Assembly: GCA_036365455.1 (NCBI GenBank) | Contig: JAWQUS010000027.1 | Location: 17,844,501 to 17,908,500, forward strand | Source: Macrosoma leucophasiata | Lineage: Eukaryota; Arthropoda; Insecta; Lepidoptera; Hedylidae | DNA length: 64,000 nucleotides | Direction of reading: 5' to 3' | Part shown: one piece after another, positions 20,357-30,851 of the stretch | Layout: every line of letters starts with the position of its first letter | Numbering within the stretch: the first letter of the stretch is position 1 | The notes under the pieces: generated by a model | Told to the model about the DNA's origin: nothing | Database searches by the model: none | The model's input: only the letters and a program-made list of their open reading frames with translations | Made by a program: the position numbers and the translations under genes

Positions 20357-22780
20357 TTGCTATCATCTGCGTGAACACTGCGATACAGCGGCAGATAGGT
20401 TATGCTTATCTCAGTATGTAAATCTTACCTAGTTCCTATTTGATCCGATTCAAATTTGAAACCCATTGACTTGTAACATCTCCCAGTCTATATCGAAAAT
20501 CATGCGGCGAAACTGACATGAACAATCGAACTTGTATTATTTTTTACCGGCGAACAGGAACGAATCCGGAATAAAGTGGCCGGCGATGTAACGGCTGTTC
20601 ACACGGCCACAATTTACCGTACTTTCCGATTCAGTGCCGACGGACAAATGCTCTGTGGCCTCGGACATTAATCTGTGCAGATATCTGACTCAGTTTCTGT
20701 ATGGATATAGAATCCATTTGTAGATTAAACAGATCTTTAAAAATGGGGAAAATTGGGAAAGTTACCTATAACAAATTGCGAACCAAAAGCTAAATAAAGA
20801 TTAAAAGATAAATAAAGATTTGCTAAATAAGGACCACTTATTAAAAAGTACCCACTAACTTATTAAAATATTAAGATTTTGTTGAACATAGTAGGTACAG
20901 TAATGAAGTAGTAGCTAAAGTAGCTACATAGCAGAGAATATGTATAGGTAACGATGTGACTAAACACTACTCACAACCGATTTCTTATTATAATTATATA
21001 ATAAGAAATAGGTGCCCAAGATATATTTGAAGGAATTCACAAATGAGAATCGCATCATATTTTCAAAAAACTTGTTGATAGGTACCTATTAAGTATAAAA
21101 AAATATTCTAATCGTGTATCAACACGATCAAATACATGTAGGTAGGTACCTACCCGATATGAGAATCTGATAGCGAAGCTCAATAATATCCCTTAATAGA
21201 TTGAAGTATATTGTTTCCCTCACGCAGAGTGAAAACACGCCCCCGCCGAGTTTACCAAAATCATAATAACACCATGCAGAGAATTGACGGCACGGTCACA
21301 CGCGCTGTAGGTATTTCTGTAGATTTATTCTGGTCTTTCTCGAGGGGGCAATTTGCCGTCATTAGCCACAGTTTACACTGTACAAAAATAGTACATGTCC
21401 CCCACAAATTGACGGACAGAGGACGGGCTGAATGACTGTATCCTGTATGATACAAACGTGTTTAAGGCCAGCAACACTCGCTAACTCGACGGACATACGG
21501 GTAGGATTCGGCGAATTCTTATTGTAAGAAGGGTCACCTCGTTTTTTGCTCTGAAATGTAAATATGTACCTATCTCATACTGTGGATTTTTAAATCGTGG
21601 TGCAGCAAAGATTCACGGCTATCTGAATACGCACTTTCGCTGAAAATATTATTACAGTGAGTTGAGTGAGTCACTTACAGTCTTACACGGATAACTACTA
21701 CGTATCTAGTCAAGTTAACACAGGTAATGAAAATACTATTTAAATTGAACCGTAAATGCGGTCCTGAAGGTTCAAAATACATTTCGCTTGCCGACATTTG
21801 TGTATATGACAAGATTTGACTTATCATTGAAATTGGTGTCGAATACTGTCGAAGCGACACCAATTTGTAACCACAAGTTTACGTGATCATAGCACTTCTA
21901 TTGGCTTGTTATTTAGATTTCTGTGGCACAACCGAATCATCTACAAAATCTAAATGTTAGCGTTCAGTAGGTACAACCATATTTCGGTTTAACTTTGCAA
22001 TTTATAGCATACAGGTCAGTAGAACAAACAGCTTATCTGAAGTGGTCAATGCATATAATTGGCATTAACATGGAGTGTGCATGGAGTGTACGAAAACTCA
22101 TACAATTAATTCGTTTGGTATTTGCATGAAAACACATAAAGCATTTATAACTGTAGCTTCCAGTACCTAAAGATTTGCGATATCAAGAATAAATCTTCGT
22201 TTGTCGCATGTAGTTGTAGAATAAAAGGTGGCAATCTTTCAAATACTAGCTTGGCGCGCATTCACACGACACGTTAATTATAACTCACCTATGTCTGTCT
22301 ACACGAGATGAAAAAACGTAATGTGAACGCTAAATGTTATATTACGTTCCATTCATATTTACATTCAGCGATCGCTTTATTTGAATGTTCTGTGAAACGG
22401 AAATTAGAGTTGTAAAATTTATTCTCGTTGCGAATAAAATAAAGAGCGAATGTATATCGATTCAGTAAACCGACTTTATTCTTTTACATTTGATATTTAT
22501 TAGATTTTCCTGTGTTTGCAAAGGATGTTTAATTTGTGTTACTGATCGGAATGTTTGAACGTTTTAATGTTTTAACTGTATTGTTTTAACGAATCGATAA
22601 CAATACGTTCTGTAACCGACAAATCAAAGGTGAATTGTGCAACTAAAGAAAAAAAAACTACGGAACAATAAAGAGTTTGTATTTGCGATTTGATTTGCTT
22701 GCTCTCATAGAGGTATAACGCTCTATGATTGCTCTGTTATATTTTCTCTACAATACCGGCGAGCTTCTTTTTGACTTCAT
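20357..22780. other. Mostly unique DNA with two GC-richer patches
   Basis: No exon could be supported. GC-richer patches at about 20550-20690 and 21225-21500 have open frames, but no splice-consistent exon or known motif was found. A short AT hairpin lies at 20980-21009, and TAGGTACCTA occurs at 21079 and 21143. An upstream exon of the membrane-protein gene in the second patch cannot be excluded. Confidence 0.4.
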
Positions 22781-22846
22781 TAACCTTGTCATACTCGATG
22801 ATGATAACAAAAATAACCTTGTCATACTCGATGATGATAAGAAAAT
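22781..22846. repeat. Two-unit tandem repeat, 33 bp period
   Basis: TAACCTTGTCATACTCGATG plus ATGATAA is repeated twice with a 33-base spacing, starting at 22781 and 22814. Only the last few bases differ. It looks like a recent local duplication. Confidence 0.8.
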
Positions 22847-23017
22847 CTCTGTTCTCTGTTCACTATTATAGTTTACTGAAATGTCTCGAAATATTTTTAT
22901 TAGAGACATCTTTTGAAGTGTCCCTATTCCAGATCCATCCGTTTGTTACCTATGCATGCAAAAGTTTTTTAATGACTGGACGAATACAATTTAAGAATTC
23001 AAATACATTTCTGGATT

Positions 23018-23100
23018 TGTATGTATGTATGTATCTCCGTCCAGTCTTTGACGGGGTAGGTCGAAAGGGTGGAGCCGTGGATAGATTTCCACATCTGTAA
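23018..23100 (-). mobile_element. LINE 3' end with CATA microsatellite
   Basis: On the minus strand MWKSIHGSTLSTYPVKDW is followed by an ATACAT repeat. This matches the C-terminal ending WRSTLSAYPVRD of the LINE tail at 1680-1812. The family is the same, the orientation reversed. Confidence 0.55.
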
Positions 23101-23514
23101 GTACCTAGTATTAGTACGTTGACGTTGATATGGCTGCGAAACCAACATAGCCTTAATAGCGATGATCCCACTCTGTTTATACGAGAACTTCCTGACTACG
23201 AGCGGTCTCACTTTATTTACTAAATAGAATTATTAGCTCTATTTCAGTAAATTGCGCTTTATTCGCACTAATTTAAACGTGCCGCTCCGATGTTTAGCTA
23301 CCTGTGACGATTGCGCATTTACGGTTGTATTTAAAGTTGGCAGGATAAAATATGATAATACTAATGTAGCTCATTTTCCAAGTTAAAGCGATACAGTGAC
23401 AATCATTTCTATAAACATAAAGTTTTGATTGTAGGCACTTCATTGCATGACGAGTATGATGACTAAACAATTTGAGATTACTGAAAACTATTAATTTGGG
23501 AAGAAATGTTTTTT

Positions 23515-23780
23515 TATTATTTTTTTTTATTTATTTTTTTATTGAAATAAAATCTACCATTACAGGTTTTGCCCAATGCGATAGACAAGCAAAAAAAAAT
23601 TATAACATTTAACAATTAATAAAGTCAAATAAAAGAAAAAAAAAATTAGATCACCCAATTTACAAAATTAAAATAAAAGTGGAATCAAAATACATACATA
23701 GTCATACATCATTAAAAAAATACAAAAAATTATAAATGTTGGATCATGCCCAAAACTTGGATGAGAAATTAAAAACATTG
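23515..23780 (-). mobile_element. Probable LINE 3' UTR remnant
   Basis: TTATTGAAATAAAATCTACC, then ATTACAGGTTTTGCCC and AATGCGATAGACAAG preceded by a T-rich run resembles the complement of a CR1-like LINE 3' UTR common in Lepidoptera. This is recognition from memory. No coding part remains. Confidence 0.35.
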
Positions 23781-25096
23781 CAAACATCTGAAATTCTCGG
23801 AAGAAATAGGTAGGTATGTAGAGTTTAGAAAATCTGACGTCGTTGAAATTAGAATCAAGTTTTCAATATTTATAGGATTCTATAAAAACCAGCGTCCCTT
23901 GCCGAGGTTGAATATCAAGGTGCACGGTTCTATTTTTCTATAATGATTATTGAACAGGAGTTTTCGCCACATTATGGTGAGCCTTGTATAATACGAGGTT
24001 GCCTTTTTCTCGTATTTCTGAAGGTATTAAAAATATTGTAAGAGGTAGCATTATCATGTTTTTATACATCGGTACCCGTAAATAAATAATTAAAAATCTT
24101 TGTAAATAATCGGTAGGTACATGTTTAGAAAGTTAATTTAGAAGTAAGTATTGCCGAGCTAAAAATATTATACCTACGTGTGTTATTTTTATCTCATTTG
24201 ATTTATATAATTAAAATGACAATTTGATTACAGTGAAATTTATGACTTCAATATTTTTTTAATTAATATGAAAGAATGCTTTGTAAAAATCTATTTATTT
24301 CTATAACTTTTTAAAGTTTCTTATGTTAGGATCTACAAGAAATAAAAGGTGCCAGCATTCACCAATAAAGATAACGAAATAGAAATTAATGAAGATTGAT
24401 GCTTCAGATGAAATTACCTACCGAAAAATGTGAAAGTTGAAGCAGTTTGGTCTTATAGAATTAATTTGTTATATTATCTTTAGTAGTTCATACTTAACAT
24501 AGAGCAACCTCTATGATACTAAACGACGAACTACGAAAAGGTGATTACCTACTCTTTTAGAATTGCTGAAAAATACTCTATAGTGAGTAGTGCGTAGCTT
24601 TCTAGATTCGCTCTTGAAATTGAAACTAATGATGATGATTTCAAAATAGAGAATATAAAATAAAATTTCTTTTAATACATAATATACTCGTTACACCAAC
24701 TTATTTAAATATTATTTACGTGTCTCATGAAAAAAGAAAGCTAGAATAGAAGATGAAAACCCATAATTTTGAACGTTTACATCTACATTACAAGCGATTC
24801 GAAACATATTATTATGCTTATTATAAAGATGACTTGCAAAACATTATATTTTTATTATTAGGTAGGTAAGTACTATACATTTTTAGGAATATTCCTAAAT
24901 GTACGCAATAAAATGATTATGTACTTATAAAATAAAAAGAATTATATCTTTATTAGATGATACTACTGAAGTTTTAAACGCTAAGTTAAGCTAGTCATCT
25001 TTTTAAAATTAGTATTAGCTCCTTTTTCTGAGATACATTATAAAAAGTGTAACAAAAGTATCAAGGGTGGATGGGTACTGTATATTACCACAGAAA
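23781..25096. other. AT-rich DNA, nothing recognised
   Basis: No exon, repeat boundary or hairpin of note was seen. Confidence 0.4.
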
Positions 25097-25641
25097 GAGG
25101 AGATGTTGCAAAAATGTATGGACCTGGCCATGTATTGTACATAATATCATTAACAGGCAAAATCAATACAAAAACGTTTTTTACTGCATATTTTCCCTGA
25201 TTTGGCATTGTTTGCAGTTACAAAACATTATTTGCAGTTAGAATTGCAACTCAAAACCAACATGGCGAATATGGCGGGCGATGTCATTTTGACAAATTCC
25301 ACTAATAATCGATACTAATCGATTTCCAATTTAAAGAAATTCATCGGAACTTCTTTAAATTAATCGATTCGATACATAGTTTTTTTGTTAATATGTGATG
25401 CATTATTAAGATACAGATAGCATTACTTTTGTTTTATCTACATAGGTACTAACCCAAGCGTAGGCTGTACCGCCGCCATTTTGAACATAGTTGAAAATGG
25501 TAAATTCGTTTGAATTGAATGTGGTTGTAACTCTAAAATATATTCTTGAATAAATTAATTGTATTTTTTTCGGATTCTTCTTTAATTCACCCATTTTTTG
25601 AGGTAATGTACGAACCAGAGCCGAGCTCACAACATCTCCTT
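25097..25641 (-). mobile_element. MITE with AAGGAGATGTTGCA ends, copy 2, inverted
   Basis: The reverse complement matches the element at 19598-20069 along most of its length, including CTCAAAAAATGGGT, GAAGAATCC and the terminal repeats. TA follows the right end, while the left flank and terminus have decayed. It is about 70 bp longer, mostly from ATCGAT-rich sequence near 25300-25390. The two copies are inverted relative to each other, about 5 kb apart. Confidence 0.75.
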
Positions 25642-26315
25642 TATTTCTACATATTTCGTATAAACTCTACATAGAGTCACTCATTTGAATTTACAGTTGA
25701 TTTACTTATTATACAAAGCACTGAGCGCGAGGCGAAAATGAGCGGATTTACTCAAGGAAATGAAACAATTAGGCAACCGCAGCTCTCGAACGGAAGACAA
25801 TTCCCATTTGTTTTATAGAGATTTCCTTTCGGAATGGAACCCCTTGCCGTCGGAATATTAATGGCCAATCAATGCACTCCGACTGTCTTGAACAGTCGTC
25901 GACTGAGCGATCCTCTTGAGCTTTGCAAAATATACTTTTCGATATATTGCGACGAGGTATATTGCGACGAGAATGTTTACATCAAAGAATCTCCTTAAAA
26001 TGAGGATTTTCTGAGGAGGAGGAGGAGAGGAAATAAGGATCTTTAAAAGTAGACATTTTAAAAAAGTGCTGTCCCAAATTTTAAATTTCTTCCGAAATGT
26101 TGACTATATTGTCATAGTTAGAATAATAAGATAACAATATTAAGAATTCAGTTAACTTTAAAAGGTCGGTTAAAATTTTCCCATCTAGGATATGAATCTT
26201 TGGGATTTTTTTTTAATTTAGATGCTTGATTGGTTGCCTTGCACTTCCCTTTATGTCAAATGACTACAAGACTTTGCGACGAGAATCCGTCCGAGACGAA
26301 GTCCTTGGCGTGGAA
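25642..26315. other. AT-rich DNA, nothing firm
   Basis: No exon with splice sites was seen. The phrase TATATTGCGACGAG occurs twice in a row near 25943-25972, a small local duplication. Confidence 0.4.
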
Positions 26316-26563
26316 TCTATATATATAAAAATGCAACCCGTTTTCATTGGTCACGGCATCACGCGTGAATGGCTGGACCGATTTGGCTAATTTTGGTTTT
26401 GAATGTTGTTTGGAAGTCCAAGGAAAGGTAAGAAAATATGAATAAATTGAAGGGAAATAGTAAAAACCACAATTTCATTTTTCCATACTAATAGTCCGTA
26501 TCTATCAAACCTTTGAATCATTATTTCATTGTGAGGCAATACGAAGTTTGCCGGGTCAGCTAG
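26316..26563 (+). mobile_element. Helitron-like element, GGGTCAGCTAG family, copy 1
   Basis: It begins TCTATATATATAAAAATGC after an A and ends GCCGGGTCAGCTAG before a T, the Helitron insertion pattern. It includes GGCTGGACCGATTTGGCTAA and AGGCAATACGAAGTTTG. The second copy is at 49115-49358. No Rep/helicase coding is present. Confidence 0.65.
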
Positions 26564-26700
26564 TAGTAAATAATAATAAATCTTTTCATATAAATTTGCT
26601 GTTCAGTGTGTCTTCAGACTCATCAGACATGGTGGACCTCTTTTTAAATCGCTATCAACATCTAAGTTCTTACTTAATTTTTTAAATCTCTTTTTAAACA

Positions 26701-26734
26701 TCATAACAGTAACAATTCGTTGTTACTGTTATGA
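26701..26734. repeat. Perfect 15-bp hairpin with TTCG loop
   Basis: TCATAACAGTAACAA and TTGTTACTGTTATGA flank TTCG. The sequences TATCAACAT (from about 26653) and ATGTTGATA (about 26743) give an outer stem, so the hairpin may be the core of a decayed foldback element. Confidence 0.75.
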
Positions 26735-28228
26735 CCTTTAAATGTTGATACTTTACAGTAATATAATCATAATACAAAATTATTTTGCATAATGTACTCA
26801 TGAATAGTATTTTTATCATAGAACTAATTTTATTCAAGGCCTAGCGGTAGTGTGATGGACTGCTAAGTACAAAGTCTTAGGTTTTAATTTATAGATCCAG
26901 AATTTAAGTGTTTTTTTTTAAATATCGTTAATTAGTAGGCAGTACCATTCAAAATGTGTCTTCTATACAAAATATTGTATTTATAGATTTTTTTAGACTT
27001 CAGGATCTCAAATAATTATCGCCTTGCGCATGCTTGACCTCACTACCACAATACTGGATTTTGGTTAATAAAACTTTGCTTTATGCGAATGTTACATATT
27101 TTTGAAAAAAAAAACCCTCTTGATAAAGTTATTTAAATTATTTACATGGATTTGATAATCTATAAACGGTTCTGTAGTACACATAAAAAAAAGTTTACTA
27201 AGTTTTTATTTTTAGAGGTCAAATATTTGGTTCACCAAAAAGGCCTCTGTTTTCAAAAAGTTTTGAGAACCACTGGTTTAAACTATTATCAGCTTTAGGA
27301 CATACCTGTAGGTAGGTACTTAATGGCTTAAACTACTCGTGCGTGCATAACAAGCGTAACTGGCGATACATTAAACTGCAACCTGTGCCTACCGATAAAA
27401 CAGGTGTCAGGTGAACAGGTAGTAGTGTGCGAGTCGGACTCGCTAGTACAGGGTGCCGTGTCGTGAAAAGAATTTTGCCATGTTAAATACCATAGACTTC
27501 TCATAGGTAAGTAGGTACCTAACCCTGTATCTATAGGTAAAGTCAATTTTTGCCGAGGTACCTACTTCTTAAAAATGAAATCAAAGCTTGTACCCCACGA
27601 ATTTTTGTACCCATATTTATCGTACATGTCTATGGCAGTCTATATCTAAGTATTATATGTCTGGGATTTACGTAATGAGTAGGAAATTTCAACTCATTCG
27701 GGCCAGTACTTTGAAGCGAATTGCCTTTGTCAGATTGTGAGACACAGACACACGAGTGGTCTTATAAAGGTTTCGTTTTATCCCCAGTTACCTACGGAAC
27801 CCTATTAACATTGTAGTCCCATGTGCAATGTGAACCAGCGCGAGCGGTGATGAACAAAAGAAGCACGCGGAACGGATGGAGGCGGCGAGGCGGCAACGGG
27901 ACGGGTTCACTGTCCTCTGTCCCGTTCTATCATCACTCCCGTTTCCTCAAGTCGGGTTTGGGTGTTCATTTATCTTATTACTCTTTGATTAGATTGCGTA
28001 TTCACCTTGGTAAAGGCTTGCTATTATTAAATCCAATTACATGTGCTTAATGTGTAAATGCTTTGAACTTTGTAGATGAGTTTGCTACTGTAAGAAAACA
28101 TACAGATTATCGTATTATTTGCGCGTGATTTTAATAATCATTACTTTCAAAACGAAATTGTCAAGTTTGTTTTCGGTTTACATAGAAACAAGGTCATTAA
28201 TTCCAATTATCTACTTAATCCCTACTTT
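26735..28228. other. AT-rich DNA with one GC-rich patch at 27830-27945
   Basis: At 26838-26905 a decayed tRNA-like sequence (GCCTAGCGGTAGTG) may be an old SINE. The patch at 27830-27945 is strikingly CpG-rich, contains AACGGGAC / GTCCCGTT as an inverted repeat, and is open in more than one frame. No consistent exon could be drawn on either strand. Confidence 0.4.
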
Positions 28229-28401
28229 ATATTATAAATACGAAAGTAACTCTGTCTGTCTGTCTGTCTATTACCTTTTTACGTCCAAACGACTGAACCG
28301 ATTTTAATGAAATTTGATACAGAGACAGAGTTGACTTTGAGAAAGAACATAGGCTATTTTTTTATCGAATCCACGCGGGCGAATCCACGGGCAACCGCTA
28401 G
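28229..28401 (+). mobile_element. Helitron-like repeat with GTCT microsatellite
   Basis: ATATTATAAATACGAAAGTA, (CTGT)n, GACTGAACCGATTTTAATGA and the ending CCGCTAGT are the hallmarks of an abundant lepidopteran repeat. The CTAG|T ending fits a Helitron-like 3' terminus. The 5' end does not start with TC, so classification is less sure than for 61678-62371. Confidence 0.6.
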
Positions 28402-29134
28402 TTACTGATAAATCATAAAGCTCGACATTAAAGTGTTCCGTTCAGTGGTAGTGTATCAAAGTCATGCATTTTTGGAATAAATAAGCAAGTATCATCCCAT
28501 TTATTCCATAAAGCCTTTAGATAAAAAAGATGTGTTCCTACGTGTGTGTGTTAGTGATGAATGAAATTAATGAAGAGACGTTTATTATTTGATCTCTACC
28601 TATTTATACTTAATTATAATTTTTCTTTAACAAGTAACCTGCAATTCAATTAGTCGACTAGCTGATCTGATCTTTGTGCTACATGTTATTGTATTCTAGG
28701 CGAGTACTTGTAGCCTTTGTGATAAAAATTGTACGTCTATATTAGGGTACATGACGTTGTTAAGCCCGTTTTAGTATCCTACGCTGTGCCTTATATATGA
28801 TGCATCGACTAGGTCCTACCTACCTATTCAGTTTTAATTTGATACAATAGTTACTGATATGTGTATAATGACTAACGTGTATGTATGTGAGAAAATATTT
28901 CATCTTGTCTGGTTCATACATGAGATTTGAATCTTGATTTCCTTATAATGGTGAATAGAAAATTACGTAAGTTTTCATAATATAGGTATGTACCTACTGA
29001 TGTTTTTGATAAAAAAATAAGTAAAGTGTGCATATGTTTAGTATAGAAGGTGACTAGTGATAAGAAGTGGTAGATATTGATTATAAAAACAAATATATTA
29101 TAACCTAAGTTGAGGGAGTTTTAGTAAAAAATCT
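28402..29134. other. AT-rich DNA, nothing recognised
   Basis: No exon or repeat boundary was seen. Confidence 0.4.
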
Positions 29135-29335
29135 TGAAAAAAAAAAATACGCAAACACTCACAGCCCACTAGGTAGGTGTAAACCTGTGTCGTGGGTGAA
29201 GTTGTACACACACAACACATACACAAACACCCAGACCCGAAACAAATATCTATAGGCCATACAAATATTTGTCCCAGTGCGGGGATGGAACCCGCGACCC
29301 TTCGAATACACGATCGTCTCACACCGCTGAACTCG
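29135..29335 (-). mobile_element. tRNA-derived SINE, full length
   Basis: On the minus strand: a decayed A-box region, then the B-box region GGGTTCCATCCCCGCACTGG, ACAAATATTTGTATGGCC, CGGGTCTGGGTGTTTG, ACACAGGTTTACACC and an A-rich tail. The body matches 30637-30851 closely. Peptides read from it are SINE translation, not genes. Confidence 0.75.
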
Positions 29336-29521
29336 TAAAATGAAAATATTCTTTTACCCTTGTAAACTGTTTAACGGCTGTGGCTTCTAGGATGGGAGGA
29401 ATCAAATTATGCATCACGAGTCGATAGTGACGTATTTTGAGATCCCTGCCCCTGTAAAGATGCAGAGTCTAAGACGTAAAATTGAAATTTTCATTCCAAG
29501 CTTCGACAGTGCTACTAAACA
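29336..29521. other. Short unique gap between two SINEs
   Basis: Nothing recognised. It separates two unrelated minus-strand SINE insertions. Confidence 0.4.
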
Positions 29522-29737
29522 TACTGCAGCCTAAAGACACTTACACAAAGACTACGGTCAAAATGCAGATGCATTACCACTCCTGAGGCCTAAGGTGTTA
29601 TGCCTCTGTGCAAAATACAGGGTCGTATATTACCACCTGACTGGAACACGATAGTGCTGAACATTTAGCGACAAGTATATTAGGTAATGCGGTGGTGTCT
29701 ACGCCCGCGAGCTCCGTCACTGTAGCTCTACCACCAT
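29522..29737 (-). mobile_element. Bm1-like SINE
   Basis: Antisense copy with CTGCAGCC, AGATGCATTACCACTCCTGA, GAACACGATAGTGCTGAACA and GCGAGCTCCGTCACTG. It is close to the copy at 45399-45686, with a short deletion after GCTGAACA. Confidence 0.7.
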
Positions 29738-30636
29738 TTCTGGGCATCATAATATGGTCAGTGTTGTGGTTTAATGTAGTAGTCAGTACGATGTAGCAGT
29801 GTAGCATAAATATAAGGATTATTTACAAAGTCGTACAAGATTTTAATTCGCTCCAATGCGCATCGCTGCGGATGACTGCGGTAAACGCTGCACCTGATGC
29901 ATCGAATTTTGCTAGTATTCATTATAAAAATGTAGAACTTTTATGGGGTAAATGTGGCAAACCAAGTAGTTCCATTCAATAAGTGATAAATGAACTGTAG
30001 CCTATTGTGATTTGCACTGTTCCCTTTTTCCCCTTTTTTCGTTACAGAGTACCTAAGACTTGGTGTTGGTGGCGTTGGTTTCGGTTATCATTTGAGTGTA
30101 GTAATTAAATAAATAAAACAAAAACAATACACACAGTCACAGGTGGTTAACAAAATATTTTATCACCGAGCCGGACTTCGCTTTAGCATCATTTTAATTG
30201 AAACTTTGCGCATTTGTTTGTGAATCAACAACGGACACCGGTAAGATAAAAAAATAACAAATTACAATGACTCTTTGTTGATCATCAATGAATCTTTATA
30301 AAACAATATTTTTTTATTTTTGAGTATTTTTCTCGTAAGGGTCATTTTCAATTTTTGAACACTCCTCCACCCTACTTGAACTTTTTATTCATACTAGGGG
30401 GTAATGTTGTAAAAAAGGTTGAAAACCACTGGATTAGGCTGAGTAACATTTTTTGAGATGGATAAGAAAATCTCTCATTGTATTGGAATAGCTGATTATA
30501 TAGTTTAAGAACAATCTTTGTAATAATTAATTAATAAATTGACTTGAGTATTATTTGTTATAACAACATAGTAGGTACCTATAATATATCTGAGACTTTC
30601 ATAAAAAAGGTATGCTATATCTACCTACTTCATGAC
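29738..30636. other. AT-rich DNA, nothing recognised
   Basis: No exon was seen. TAGGTACCTA occurs at 30572-30581, just before the next SINE. Confidence 0.4.
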
Positions 30637-30851
30637 GACCCGGTTAGTCCAGTGGTGTGAGATGACCGTTTGATTCGAAGGGTCGCGGGTTCGATCCCCG
30701 CACCGGGACAAATATTTGTATGGCCTACAGATATTTGTTTCGGGTCTGGGTGTTTGTGTATATGTTGTATGTGTACAACGGCACCCACGACACAGGTTTA
30801 TACCTACTGTGGGGCTGTGAGTGTAAGCGTATTTTATTTTTTATTTTTTGT
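30637..30851 (+). mobile_element. tRNA-derived SINE with intact A and B boxes
   Basis: The head reads GACCCGGTTAGTCCAGTGG (A box TAGTCCAGTGG) and GGGTTCGATCCCCGCACCGG (B box GGTTCGATCC), with CCCGG/CCGGG able to form an acceptor-like stem. The body continues ACAAATATTTGTATGGCC and GGGTCTGGGTGTTTG, and ends in a T/A-rich tail. It is the best copy of this family here. The internal RNA polymerase III promoter looks intact. Confidence 0.8.

Noticed and set aside
29098..29322. 74-codon minus-strand frame containing RRVAGSIPALGQIF
   Set aside because: It is the translation of a tRNA-derived SINE; the same peptide appears from the copy at 30670-30897.
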